64,000 bases of DNA from Clostridiales bacterium (GTDB lineage: Bacteria > Bacillota > Clostridia > Lachnospirales > Lachnospiraceae), in contig QAKV01000028.1 in NCBI GenBank assembly GCA_003343625.1, positions 62,001-126,000 of the forward strand, given 5' to 3'. Position numbers and translations under genes: made by a program. Numbering within the stretch: the first letter of the stretch is position 1; every line of letters starts with the position of its first letter. A model generated the notes under the pieces. That model made no database searches. It was not told the origin of the DNA and worked only from the letters and a program-made list of their open reading frames with translations. Shown in pieces: positions 16,462-25,200 of this stretch.

Positions 16462-17973
16462 ATGTATAACGAAAGCGACGCGAACCGTTTCGAAGGAAAT
16501 TCCGGCCAAACGCAGCGGGAGCAGGAGAACGGATACGGCAGTTATCAGAATAGTCAGGGACAATACGATTATTATGACCGGTACCGGAATGAAGGATCCC
16601 GCGCGGGATCGGATTTTGAGGGGCATTCCGGCCCCTATGGGCAGCCCGGGGCTGCCGGTTCCGGGAACAAAAAGAGCGGGGGGGGCAGAAAGCGCCCCGG
16701 CGGCAGGATCGCTGTGGCCGCGGCATTGGCGGTCGTCTTCGTCGCCTTCTGCGCAGGGATCAGCTATCTGGCGGTGAACTCGGTGCAGAGCCAGCTGGCT
16801 ATCGCACAACAGGAGGAGCGAACGCAGGAAGAGCAGAACGGGACGGACGCCGGGACGCAGGATTCTGAGGCGCAGCCCGCAGAAGGTGGGATCGAATCCG
16901 CAGGAACCATTCGGGAGAGTGGGGATGTCACTGCGGTGGTGACCGACGTGACCGATGTGGTGGAAAAGGTGATGCCCGCCTGCGTTTCCATCACGAACAA
17001 TTTTACGGAGCAGATTCAGGATTTCTGGGGACAGACCTATTCGCAGGACGAAGAAGCCAGCGGTTCCGGGATCATCATCGGGGAGAACGATACGGAACTC
17101 CTGATCGTGACCAACAATCACGTGGTGGACAGCGCGGATACCATTCATGTGCAGTTCATCGACGGGGAAAATGTGGAGGCCCAGATCAAGGGGACGGATC
17201 CGGCTGTGGATCTGGCGATCGTGGCGGTCAGTCTGGAGAACATTCCGGATTCTACCAGAAGCGAGATCCGCATTGCCCAGATGGGGGATTCGGACGCCCT
17301 CAAGATCGGGGAGCCCGCCATCGCCATCGGCAACGCTTTGGGATACGGTCAGTCCGTCACCACCGGCGTGATCAGCGCCTTAAACCGCACCCTGGAAGTC
17401 AGCGAGACGGGAACCAGCAACGCTCTGATCCAGACGGACGCGGCTATCAACCCCGGCAATTCCGGGGGCGCGCTGCTCAACATCAACGGGGAAGTCATCG
17501 GGATCAATTCCAGCAAAATCGGCGGTAACGTGGTGGAAGGAATGGGCTATGCGATTCCCATTTCCACTGCCCGCCCCATCATCGAGGAACTGATGCAGCG
17601 GGAAACCAAAGCGAGAGTTTCGGACGAGGAAAGAGGATATCTGGGGATCTCCTGCATCAACGTAACCAGCGATCTTTCGGAGACATTCGGCATGCCGGAG
17701 GGGATCTTCGTGGCCCAGGTGTATGAGGGAACCGGGGCCGCCCGGGCAGGGCTCGTCAGAGGGGACATCATCACGGCTTTCGCCGGCACGACGGTGAGAA
17801 ATCAGGATGAGCTGACCAGACAGATGGAGTATTATAAGGCCGGGGAAACTGTGGAGATCACGATCATGCAGGGGAGCCCTACGGGATATCAGGCGAAGAA
17901 CGTGGAAATCACCCTTTCTTCGTATGACGAGTTGAATGAAGGAAGCCAGCAGGCCCAGGAACGGATGCCGTAA
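16462..17973 (+). CDS. htrA: HtrA/DegP-type serine protease with PDZ domain
   Basis: 503 residues. A hydrophilic, Gly/Gln/Tyr-rich cytoplasmic N-terminus (about 1-75) precedes one membrane segment (about 76-97) and an acidic linker. A trypsin-like protease domain holds the triad in NNHVVDS (His), AVDLAIVAV (Asp) and INPGNSGGALL (Ser). One C-terminal PDZ domain carries GYLGISCINV and GAARAGLVRGDIITAF. It degrades or refolds damaged exported proteins at the outer face of the membrane. ATG 16462 is used, with AAGAGG 9 bp upstream; TTG 16456 is a weaker option. A strong terminator follows. A paralogue lies on the - strand at 27177-28634 and shares its operator, so both are probably induced by secretion stress. 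Confidence 0.95.
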   Translation: MYNESDANRFEGNSGQTQREQENGYGSYQNSQGQYDYYDRYRNEGSRAGSDFEGHSGPYGQPGAAGSGNKKSGGGRKRPGGRIAVAAALAVVFVAFCAGISYLAVNSVQSQLAIAQQEERTQEEQNGTDAGTQDSEAQPAEGGIESAGTIRESGDVTAVVTDVTDVVEKVMPACVSITNNFTEQIQDFWGQTYSQDEEASGSGIIIGENDTELLIVTNNHVVDSADTIHVQFIDGENVEAQIKGTDPAVDLAIVAVSLENIPDSTRSEIRIAQMGDSDALKIGEPAIAIGNALGYGQSVTTGVISALNRTLEVSETGTSNALIQTDAAINPGNSGGALLNINGEVIGINSSKIGGNVVEGMGYAIPISTARPIIEELMQRETKARVSDEERGYLGISCINVTSDLSETFGMPEGIFVAQVYEGTGAARAGLVRGDIITAFAGTTVRNQDELTRQMEYYKAGETVEITIMQGSPTGYQAKNVEITLSSYDELNEGSQQAQERMP

Positions 17974-18343
17974 GCGGACGAATACATGAGAGGGACAGGG
18001 CCGGCGCATTGGAAGCGATGCGCCGGCCCTGTCCCATCCTTTTTATGCGACAGGAAGGTTCTTCCGACCGGCTGTAATGCATTCCCGTCCGGTCAAATGG
18101 AAGGGTGCAGTCCCCGTTTTCGTGGATGTGCATGGCGTAATATCCGGTACCGCCGGGGACGGAGAGGTTGGGAAGACCGAAAAATTCCGCTTCCACGAGA
18201 ATCCCACCGTAGGGGGTGGCATAGAATTTTACCAGGCCGGACAGTCCGGGATTGGCGTTGTTCCCCGTCACCCAGGCCGCAGCGCCGGGCGCGTTCTTCA
18301 GCATTGTCCGAAGGAAAGTGAGACCGGGAGTATTTTCTCTCAT
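17909..18343 (-). pseudogene. Truncated Cu/Zn superoxide dismutase-like gene
   Basis: Reading from ATG 18343 (GGAGG 5 bp upstream), the first 95 or so residues fit a clostridial Cu/Zn-SOD-like protein: GLVKFYATPYGGILVEAEF, then the metal-site motif AMHIHENGDCT and FDRTGMHY. A full protein should continue with an HPxHAGDLPPL segment and about 60 more residues. Here the frame instead runs into the inverted htrA terminator (17992-18035) and the htrA 3' end and stops at 17909. The second half of the metal site is therefore missing. I read this as a gene remnant whose 3' half was lost when the region was joined to htrA. A short functional variant is less likely. Confidence 0.62.
17992..18045 (+). 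terminator. Strong terminator after htrA
   Basis: A perfect 18-bp stem, GGGACAGGGCCGGCGCAT (17992-18009) with ATGCGCCGGCCCTGTCCC (18018-18035), an 8-nt loop, then ATCCTTTTT. The SOD-like remnant on the - strand reads into it. Confidence 0.9.
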
Positions 18344-18459
18344 AAGAACCTCCATTCTGGAGCTCTCAGGCCTTTTCTATTAGGGTATGCGGCTTGCCGA
18401 AGATCTTGAAAACGGGATTCCGCCCGCCATGGGGATTCCTGATTTAATATAAAGTTTAC

Positions 18460-18488
18460 TTGTTTGGAAAATAGGGATGCTTTATAAT
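18460..18488 (+). promoter_or_regulatory. Promoter for the clpX-like gene
   Basis: TTGTTT (18460-18465), a 17-bp spacer and TATAAT (18483-18488). The roughly 50-nt leader contains the hairpin AGCGC-AAAA-GCGCT, followed by TTCGGAATGGAG, which also precedes crt and cotH. Confidence 0.72.
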
Positions 18489-18546
18489 GGGAACAGACGT
18501 GAAGCGAGGAACTTGAGCGCAAAAGCGCTTCGGAATGGAGAGAAAG

Positions 18547-20097
18547 ATGAGCGACAGAGACGATCGGGATCTGAAAGATCCGGAAAACGGTTTGGATCAT
18601 ACAGAAAATGCAAAGGAACCGGAAGAAAAAAAAGAATACGAAGATGTGTGCTTTATCTGCAGAAGGCCGGAGAGCAAGGCGGGGAAGATGTTCCACCTGC
18701 CCAACCATATCTGCATCTGCGATGACTGTATGCATAAGACCATGGACGCGGTGAGCCAGTACGACTATCAGGGAATGCTCAACAACCCGGCCCTGTATCA
18801 GATGCTCAACAGTCAGTTCGACAGCAGGGGAAAGGACGAGAATCAGGAGGAAAAAGGCTCCGGGGAGAAAAAAGGATTTCCCAATATCAGTTTTATCAAT
18901 CTGGCGGATCTGACCAACGACGGCATCCCCAAAAAACAGAAGATCCGTAAAAAGAGCGGGGAGCAGAAGGCGAAGCCCATTCTTGACCTGAAAGCCATTC
19001 CCGCGCCTCACAAGATCAAGGAACAGCTGGATCAGTACGTGATCGGGCAGGAATATGCAAAAAAGGTGATTTCCGTTGCGGTATATAACCATTACAAACG
19101 GGTGGCGACGGGTACCATGGACGAGATCGAGATCGAAAAATCCAATATCCTCATGATCGGGCCCACCGGATGTGGCAAGACCTACCTGGTCAAGACGCTG
19201 GCGAGACTATTGGATGTGCCTTTGGCCATTGCGGATGCCACTTCCCTGACGGAAGCGGGCTATATCGGCGACGATATCGAGAGCGTGGTGAGCAAATTGC
19301 TGGCCGCAGCGGATAACGATGTCGAGAAGGCGGAACAGGGAATTATTTTCATCGATGAGATCGATAAGATCGCCAAAAAGAAAAATACAACTTCCCGCGA
19401 CGTTTCCGGGGAATCCGTGCAACAGGGGATGCTCAAGCTTCTGGAAGGGGCGGAAGTGGAGGTGCCTGTGGGCGCAAACAGCAAAAATGCCATGGTGCCC
19501 CTGGCCACGGTGAATACCCGGAACATCCTGTTCATCTGCGGCGGCGCTTTCCCGGATCTGGAGGAGATCATCCGGCAGAGGCTGCGGAAACAGACCTCTA
19601 TCGGATTCAATGCGGAACTCCGGGATAAGTGGGATAAGGAGAAAAACATCCTTTCCAAAGTGACGGTGGAAGATTTGCGCAATTTCGGCATGATCCCTGA
19701 ATTCATCGGGAGGCTTCCCGTGATCTGCACGCTGGAAGGGTTGAACCGGGATATGATGGTGCGGATTTTAAAGGAGCCCAGAAATGCGATTTTAAAGCAA
19801 TATCAGAAGCTGTTGGAGCTGGATGAGGTGAAGCTGGATTTCGAAGAGGGAGCGCTTGAGGCCATCGCTGAAAAGGCCATGAAAAAGGACACCGGAGCCA
19901 GAGCGCTTCGATCCATCATCGAGGAATTCATGCTGGATATCATGTATGAGATCCCCAAGGACGACAATATCGGAAGAGTGACCATCACCCGCGCTTACGT
20001 GGAAGGAACCGGGGGGCCGATCATCGATATCAGGAGCAACGGATATGCCCTGGAGGACATGGAAAAGCTGAATGCCATCGAAAAGAAAGGCATATAG
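18547..20097 (+). CDS. Divergent ClpX: zinc-finger AAA+ unfoldase
   Basis: 516 residues, against about 420 for usual ClpX. A C4 zinc-binding domain (CFIC near residue 33 and CDDC near 60) is followed by an unusually long charged linker (about 75-160). The AAA+ core has GPTGCGKT (Walker A), GYIGDD (pore-1 loop) and IIFIDEIDKI (Walker B); sensor and arginine-finger regions end with IPEFIGRLPV and GARALRSI. The ClpP-contacting IGF loop is kept (TSIGFNAE). The substrate-gripping RKH loop, GGRKHP in E. coli and B. subtilis, is replaced by ANSKNA. No clpP, tig or lon lies nearby. The start ATG 18547 follows GGAG by 6 bp. It is probably a second ClpX with altered substrate choice, but it could be the only one; the rest of the genome is not visible. 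Confidence 0.88.
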   Translation: MSDRDDRDLKDPENGLDHTENAKEPEEKKEYEDVCFICRRPESKAGKMFHLPNHICICDDCMHKTMDAVSQYDYQGMLNNPALYQMLNSQFDSRGKDENQEEKGSGEKKGFPNISFINLADLTNDGIPKKQKIRKKSGEQKAKPILDLKAIPAPHKIKEQLDQYVIGQEYAKKVISVAVYNHYKRVATGTMDEIEIEKSNILMIGPTGCGKTYLVKTLARLLDVPLAIADATSLTEAGYIGDDIESVVSKLLAAADNDVEKAEQGIIFIDEIDKIAKKKNTTSRDVSGESVQQGMLKLLEGAEVEVPVGANSKNAMVPLATVNTRNILFICGGAFPDLEEIIRQRLRKQTSIGFNAELRDKWDKEKNILSKVTVEDLRNFGMIPEFIGRLPVICTLEGLNRDMMVRILKEPRNAILKQYQKLLELDEVKLDFEEGALEAIAEKAMKKDTGARALRSIIEEFMLDIMYEIPKDDNIGRVTITRAYVEGTGGPIIDIRSNGYALEDMEKLNAIEKKGI

Positions 20098-20118
20098 TGA
20101 AGAAAAAAGGGCATTTTT

Positions 20119-21831
20119 ATGGAATGCAGGGACAAAATCGTTTCGGAGGATTACTGGAGCCTGATCTTGGATTTTCGGCTGGAGGAAGGCGATTTTCCGG
20201 AAGAAGGAGAGCTGTTTTGCTATCGGGAGGTGGAGGATCCGATCGGCGTCCTGTATGTGAAGCAAAGCGCGCTTCCGCCGCTGTCCGCCTCCCGGATCAT
20301 GTATCGCTATATCCCGCAGCTTTACGGGCTGGAGGGGTTCGTGGCCGGAGGGAGTGAGGGCTTCGATCCCGGGCCGCTGGAAGAATCTGGGATTCTGGCG
20401 CAGCAGCAGCCTCCGCTGGAACTGACCGGCAGAGGGGTGATTCTGGCGGTGATCGACACCGGGATTTCTTATGAAAACCCGGTGTTTCGCTATTCGGACG
20501 GCAGCAGCAGAATCCTGGCCATCTGGGATCAGACGGATCAGACAGGAGAGCCGCCGGAAGGATTCGCCTACGGCACGGAATACAGGCAGGAGAGAATCGA
20601 CGAAGCGCTTGCCGCTCAGGATCCGCATGCGATCGTCCCCCAGAGGGATGAGATCGGGCACGGGACGGCGCTGGCCAGCGCCGCTGCAGGGAGCAGAATC
20701 CAGGGAGGCGCCGGATTCGTGGGAGCGGCTCCGGACGTTTCGCTGGTGGTGGTGAAGGTGAAACCGGCGAAACGTTACCTGAGAGATTACTATATGGTGG
20801 CGGAGGATGTGCCGGCGTACAGCTCCGATGATCTGATGTTCGCGGTTCGATATGCCCAGGGATTCGCCTTTCCTTTTCTCAGGCCTGTGGTCTTATGTTT
20901 TGGGATGGGCACCAGCCTAGGCAGCCATAACGGCGGTTCTATCTTCGCGGATTATCTGCAGTCTGTGGCGGAGAAAGTCAGCAGGGCCCTGGTGGTGGGC
21001 GGGGGAAATCAGGGGAATGCCGCCGGCCATTTTCGGGCGTCTCTGAACGAGGAAATCCAGCGGGCGGAAATTCGTGTAGGGGAAAACGCCGGCGGATTCC
21101 TGGCGGAGTTGTGGGGAACCCGGCCTGCTTCCTTTCGGATCGGCATCCGTTCTCCGGGAGGGGAAGTGATCCCGGAGGTAGATTTTCGCACCGGGCGGGA
21201 GGTGGACTACACGTTCGTGTACGAAAAGACCAGGGTGACGCTGAATTATATCAGAAACGAGCGAAACACGGGAGATGAGCTGATTGTCATGCGCTTCGAA
21301 AGGCCGTCCCCCGGAGTGTGGAGCGTGTATGTTTCCGGGGCGAGAACCGTGCCGGGAGCGGTCTTTGATATCTGGCTGTCCCCCAGGCAGTTTATCGGCG
21401 ATGAGATTTATTTTCTCATGCCGTCGCCGGAGATTACCCTGACGATGCCCGCTTATGTGGAAGATGCGGTGACGGTCACCGCTTACAACAGCCAAAATGG
21501 CAGCTTCTTTTATCAGTCCGGGCAGGGGTTTTCCAGAACCGGGGGAATCAAACCGGACCTGGCGGCGCCCGGAGTCGGAATCAGTACGGCGATCGGGCCT
21601 TACAGCGGGAGCGCCATGGCTGCGGCGCTGACGGCGGGCGCGGCGGCCCAGCTGATGCAGTGGTGTGTAGTGGAAGACAATGCGCCTTTCGTATCGGGAA
21701 GGGAAATCCGGGGATACTTAAGCAGGGGCGCAAGAGAAGAAAGAGCGGACGAATATCCTTCCCGTCAGTGGGGATACGGCCGTCTGGACATGAGGAAAAC
21801 ATTCGATGAAATTGCGGGAAGGAATTCTTAA
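20119..21831 (+). CDS. Subtilisin-like (S8, Csp-type) protein lacking the catalytic serine
   Basis: 570 residues without a signal peptide. The subtilase fold is clear: catalytic Asp D113 in AVIDTGIS, His H181 in EIGHGTALAS and oxyanion Asn N297 in VGGGNQGNA. About 190 residues of a beta-rich insert precede the serine region, as in clostridial Csp proteases. There, the usual SGTSxAAA reads SGSAMAAALTAGA, so the nucleophile position is Ala499. Unless the alignment slips by one residue to the preceding Ser498, this is a pseudoprotease. C. difficile CspC, a germination regulator, is a known dead member of this family. The gene lies 21 bp after clpX and overlaps the LspA-like gene by 26 bp. The start ATG 20119 has only a weak AAGGG site. 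Confidence 0.82.
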   Translation: MECRDKIVSEDYWSLILDFRLEEGDFPEEGELFCYREVEDPIGVLYVKQSALPPLSASRIMYRYIPQLYGLEGFVAGGSEGFDPGPLEESGILAQQQPPLELTGRGVILAVIDTGISYENPVFRYSDGSSRILAIWDQTDQTGEPPEGFAYGTEYRQERIDEALAAQDPHAIVPQRDEIGHGTALASAAAGSRIQGGAGFVGAAPDVSLVVVKVKPAKRYLRDYYMVAEDVPAYSSDDLMFAVRYAQGFAFPFLRPVVLCFGMGTSLGSHNGGSIFADYLQSVAEKVSRALVVGGGNQGNAAGHFRASLNEEIQRAEIRVGENAGGFLAELWGTRPASFRIGIRSPGGEVIPEVDFRTGREVDYTFVYEKTRVTLNYIRNERNTGDELIVMRFERPSPGVWSVYVSGARTVPGAVFDIWLSPRQFIGDEIYFLMPSPEITLTMPAYVEDAVTVTAYNSQNGSFFYQSGQGFSRTGGIKPDLAAPGVGISTAIGPYSGSAMAAALTAGAAAQLMQWCVVEDNAPFVSGREIRGYLSRGAREERADEYPSRQWGYGRLDMRKTFDEIAGRNS

Positions 21832-22234
21832 ATCCATATGGTATCCAGGCATTGCAGCCGGCGTTTTCGCTGCGGATCTGTTGCTGAAGCGCCGGGCGGA
21901 ACGCCGGGGGGAAAGCTGCCGCAACCGGGGCGCTTTCCTGAATCTGGGACAGGAGAAACCGGCGTTGGTGCGCGCCCTTTCGGTGGGGCTCACCGCGCTG
22001 GTTTCGGCGCTGTTTTTGTGTACGCTGGCGCAGAAGGGAAACCGGCTGTTGAACACAGGCCTGTCGTTTCTTCTGGGCGGCGCTTTTTCCAATACGTATG
22101 ACCGGATGAAGCGGGGCTATGTGGTGGACTATCTGAAGCTGCGCACCGGAATCCGGGCGGTGGACCGGGTGGTGTTCAACATAGGGGATTTCGCCATCCT
22201 CATCGGAGCGCTGCTCACCGCGCTGGGGGCGTGA
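21806..22234 (+). CDS. Signal peptidase II (LspA)-like membrane protein
   Basis: 142 residues, four predicted membrane segments. LspA landmarks are present in order: a D24..K28 pair after the first segment (DLLLK), NRGAFLNLG near 40-48, [10 protein letters not shown] with D99, YVVDYL, and [11 protein letters not shown] with D128. The two aspartates D99 and D128 would form the aspartyl protease site that removes lipoprotein signal peptides. The protein is a little short, and the spacing between the aspartates is 29 residues against about 19 in E. coli, so it is a divergent member. It overlaps the subtilase gene by 26 bp, indicating co-translation. The housekeeping LspA may lie elsewhere. The functional link to the subtilase is unknown. 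Confidence 0.7.
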   Translation: MKLREGILKSIWYPGIAAGVFAADLLLKRRAERRGESCRNRGAFLNLGQEKPALVRALSVGLTALVSALFLCTLAQKGNRLLNTGLSFLLGGAFSNTYDRMKRGYVVDYLKLRTGIRAVDRVVFNIGDFAILIGALLTALGA

Positions 22235-22304
22235 TCGGGCAGAAACGCCGGGAAGAAACTATCTGACGGGTGCGGCGAATTTTCAAGACGGGAGGACAGA
22301 TGAA

Positions 22305-23246
22305 ATGGAACGGATTAAAAAGAGCGTGACGGAGCTGATCGGGCATACCCCGCTGCTGGAACCGGTGAACTATATGACTGTAAAAAAAATAGAAAATGCA
22401 AGAATTCTTGCAAAAATGGAATATCTGAATCCGGCGGGGAGCGTGAAGGACCGGGCCGCTTTCAGCATGATCCTGGACGCGGAGGAGAAAGGGCTTTTGA
22501 AGCCCGGCGGAGCTATCATCGAGCCCACCAGCGGCAATACGGGAATCGGGCTGGCCAGCGTGGCAGCGGCCAGGGGATATCGGGCGATTTTCGTGATGCC
22601 GGAAACCATGAGCAAAGAGCGCGTCGATATGCTGAAAGCCTACGGGGCGCAGGTGGTACTCACTCCCGGAGCGGAGGGCATGAGCGGCGCCATCCGCAGG
22701 GCGAACGAGCTGGCGGAAGAGATGGAAGGTTCCTTCTTGCCGGGACAGTTTGAAAACGGGGCCAACGCGGAGGCCCACTACCGGACTACCGGGCCGGAAA
22801 TCTGGGAAGATACGGACGGAAAAGTGGATCTGTTCGTGGCCGGCGTGGGCACCGGCGGAACGATTACGGGCATCGGCCGCTATCTCAAGGAGAAAAACCC
22901 GGATATCCGCATCGTAGCTGTGGAGCCGGCCGGATCCCCTGTGCTGTCCGGGGGACAGGCGGGGCCTCACGGCCTCCAGGGAATCGGTGCGGGATTCGTC
23001 CCGAAGCTCCTGGACACGGCTGTCTATGATGAAGTGATTCCGGTGAAGGAAGCGGACGCCTTTCGGGAGGGACGCCTGTTCGCCCGTGCGGAGGGAATTC
23101 TAAACGGCATCAGTTCAGGAGCGGCTCTGTACGCTGCGTCGGCGCTGGCCGGGCGGGCGGAGAACGCAGGGAAGACCATAGTTGTCCTTCTGCCGGATTC
23201 AGGAGACCGATATCTGTCCACTTCATTGTTTACAGATGAGAACTGA
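22305..23246 (+). CDS. cysK: Cysteine synthase (O-acetylserine sulfhydrylase)
   Basis: 313 residues, a fold type II PLP enzyme that makes cysteine from O-acetylserine and sulfide. The PLP lysine sits in [12 protein letters not shown] (about residue 46), the substrate loop is [12 protein letters not shown], the phosphate-binding loop is [10 protein letters not shown], and the C-terminal motif is SGAALYAA. Length matches CysK. The start ATG 22305 follows GGGAGGA by 7 bp. It precedes the methionine importer by 77 bp with a new promoter between, so sulfur amino-acid functions sit together but are probably transcribed separately. Confidence 0.95.
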   Translation: MERIKKSVTELIGHTPLLEPVNYMTVKKIENARILAKMEYLNPAGSVKDRAAFSMILDAEEKGLLKPGGAIIEPTSGNTGIGLASVAAARGYRAIFVMPETMSKERVDMLKAYGAQVVLTPGAEGMSGAIRRANELAEEMEGSFLPGQFENGANAEAHYRTTGPEIWEDTDGKVDLFVAGVGTGGTITGIGRYLKEKNPDIRIVAVEPAGSPVLSGGQAGPHGLQGIGAGFVPKLLDTAVYDEVIPVKEADAFREGRLFARAEGILNGISSGAALYAASALAGRAENAGKTIVVLLPDSGDRYLSTSLFTDEN

Positions 23247-23258
23247 CTGTGCTATTAT
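23229..23258 (+). promoter_or_regulatory. Promoter for the metNIQ unit
   Basis: TTTACA (23229-23234), an 18-bp spacer and TATTAT (23253-23258), the latter preceded by TGC as an extended -10. A small hairpin TGTCCGC/GCGGACA lies in the leader before GGAGAG. I see no SAM riboswitch or T-box in this 77-bp gap. Confidence 0.62.
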
Positions 23259-23323
23259 AAAAAAATAATGGGGAAACGGGATTTTGTCCGCCTGATGCGG
23301 ACATCCGAACGGAGAGAGCACAG

Positions 23324-24334
23324 ATGGAACCAATGATAAGAATTGAGAACGTGAGTAAGACCTTCCGGGGGAAGGAAAATACGGTGGAAGCCTTAAAAGG
23401 GATCACGCTGGAGATCGGCGCCGGGGATATTTACGGCATTATCGGCATGTCCGGCGCCGGCAAGAGCACCCTTGTGCGCTGCCTGAATTTCCTGGAGCGT
23501 CCTACGGAAGGGACGGTTTATGTGGAGGGGAAGGATCTCTCGGCCATGAGCGAGAAGGAGCTGCGCAGGATGCGTACCCGGGTGGCGATGATCTTTCAGC
23601 ACTTCAACCTGCTGATGCAGAGGACCGTCCTGGATAACGTTTGCTTCCCCATGGAAATCGCGGGAGTGCCCAAAAAGGAGGCGCGGGAGAAGGCGCGCAG
23701 ATATCTGGAGATCGTGGAGCTTTCGGATAAGGAAAAGGCTTTCCCGGCTCAACTATCCGGCGGGCAGAAGCAGAGGGTGGCCATCGCCAGAGCTTTGGCC
23801 ATGGATCCCAAGATCCTTTTATGCGACGAGGCCACCAGCGCCCTGGATCCCACTACGACCCGTTCGATTCTGGCCCTGCTGAAGGAAATCAATCGGAAAT
23901 ACGGCATCACCATCGTGATCATCACCCACTCCATGGAAGTGGTACAGGAAATCTGCACCCGGGTGGCGATTATCGACGCCGGCGTTTTGGCAGAGAGCGG
24001 GACGGTGGAAGAGGTGTTCGCTTCGCCTAAATCCAGAGCCGCAAAACGGCTGGTCTTCCAGGGGGAGCGAAAGGTGAGCCTGATGAAGAGCAAGCGCTGT
24101 ATCCGCATCGTTTTTACGGAAAATTCTTCCTTCGAGCCGGTTATCGCCAACATGGTGCTGGAGTGTCGGGCCAGCGTCAACATACTGCTGGCGGATACGA
24201 AGGATATCGGAGGGATCGCCAGAGGGCAGATGGTACTGCAGCTGCCTGAGGACGAACAGACGGCGGAAAAGATGATCGCCTACCTGAAGGAAAGGAATCT
24301 CGCGGTGGAGGAGTTGACGGATTATGTTGAATAG
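23324..24334 (+). CDS. metN: Methionine ABC transporter ATPase
   Basis: 336 residues. The ABC ATPase part has Walker A GMSGAGKST (near 44-52), signature LSGGQKQRVAIARAL and Walker B ILLCDEATSALDP. The C-terminal 90 residues match the NIL/ACT-like domain that binds methionine and inhibits uptake (VLECRASVNILLADTKDIGG). It energises import of methionine with the MetI and MetQ products downstream. The metI start overlaps this gene's end by 11 bp, so translation is coupled. Confidence 0.95.
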   Translation: MEPMIRIENVSKTFRGKENTVEALKGITLEIGAGDIYGIIGMSGAGKSTLVRCLNFLERPTEGTVYVEGKDLSAMSEKELRRMRTRVAMIFQHFNLLMQRTVLDNVCFPMEIAGVPKKEAREKARRYLEIVELSDKEKAFPAQLSGGQKQRVAIARALAMDPKILLCDEATSALDPTTTRSILALLKEINRKYGITIVIITHSMEVVQEICTRVAIIDAGVLAESGTVEEVFASPKSRAAKRLVFQGERKVSLMKSKRCIRIVFTENSSFEPVIANMVLECRASVNILLADTKDIGGIARGQMVLQLPEDEQTAEKMIAYLKERNLAVEELTDYVE

Positions 24335-24989
24335 CGCTGAAATTTCCATGCTTTTGGAGGCCACAGGGGTTTCCGTCTATATGACGCTGGTGTCCACTCT
24401 GCTGGCCTATGTGATCGGGCTTCCGGTGGGAATTCTGCTGGTAGTCTGTGCGCCGGGAGGCTTAAAGCCGAAAGCGGTGCTGTATAAAGTGCTGGATATC
24501 GTGGTGAACATCACGCGTTCCATCCCGTTTTTGATTCTGATGCTGCTGGCCACTCCGCTGGCCCGGGCCATCACGGGAAAATCCTACGGCGCCAACGCCA
24601 CCATCATTTCCCTGACGCTGGCTGCAGCGCCGTTCATCGCCAGGCTGGTGGAGTCTTCCCTGTTGGAAGTGGATAGGGGCGTGATCGAGGCGGCGCAGAG
24701 CATGGGCGCCGGTACTTTTGCCATCGTCAAAAAAGTGCTCATCGGGGAGGCGAGGGTTTCCCTGATCGTGGGTTCCACCATCGCCCTGGGCACGGTTCTG
24801 GGTTATACGGCCATGTCCGGCGCCATCGGCGGCGGCGGGCTGGGGGATGTGGCCATCCGCTATGGCTACTCCAGGTGGGACACCAAGATCCTGCTGGCTA
24901 CGGTGGTACTGCTGGTCATCCTGATGCAGCTGATCCAGTTCGCGGGCACGAAATTATCCAGGAAACTGGACAGGCGCCTGACCGGTTGA
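24324..24989 (+). CDS. metI: Methionine ABC transporter permease
   Basis: 221 residues with five to six membrane segments. It has the type I ABC-importer EAA-like loop (EAAQSMGAGTFAIVKKVLIGEA), through which it docks to MetN. Start ATG 24324 overlaps metN. The TGYT/AMSGAIGGGGLGDVAIRYGY region is typical of MetI. A structured 211-bp gap separates it from metQ. Confidence 0.94.
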   Translation: MLNSAEISMLLEATGVSVYMTLVSTLLAYVIGLPVGILLVVCAPGGLKPKAVLYKVLDIVVNITRSIPFLILMLLATPLARAITGKSYGANATIISLTLAAAPFIARLVESSLLEVDRGVIEAAQSMGAGTFAIVKKVLIGEARVSLIVGSTIALGTVLGYTAMSGAIGGGGLGDVAIRYGYSRWDTKILLATVVLLVILMQLIQFAGTKLSRKLDRRLTG

Positions 24990-25016
24990 AGGCCAGACGC
25001 CCGTTTGGCGCGATAT

Positions 25017-25184
25017 ACCCGGCAGGCGGCTGCCGTGCTTGCACGAGCAGACATTTGCCGGGTAACGGACAGCGAACAGCGTATGCTGTGAGCTGGTCGC
25101 GAGTATCGCGGCGGATCGGGAAGATTCTTTCCCTATCCGATCATAGATGTCTTATCAAAAGGATGCCGCCGCCGGGCGCGGCGG
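25017..25184 (+). other. Structured intergenic region between metI and metQ
   Basis: The 211-bp gap folds well on paper. ACCCGGCA (25017-25024) pairs with TGCCGGGT (25056-25063) around an internal CGTG-CTTG-CACG hairpin. A second stem CGGATCGGGAAGA/TTTCCCTATCCG covers 25112-25139. A third, CCGCCGC/GCGGCGG (25166-25184), sits directly before the GAGGAGGAG site of metQ. No T-run follows any stem, so it may stabilise or insulate the metQ message. No known riboswitch class is recognised. Confidence 0.45.
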
Positions 25185-25200
25185 GAAGAGGAGGAGTATT

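Noticed and set aside
23247-23323. Search for a SAM (S-box) riboswitch or methionine T-box before metN
   Set aside because: The gap is only 77 bp and holds a promoter and one small hairpin; none of the conserved motifs is present.
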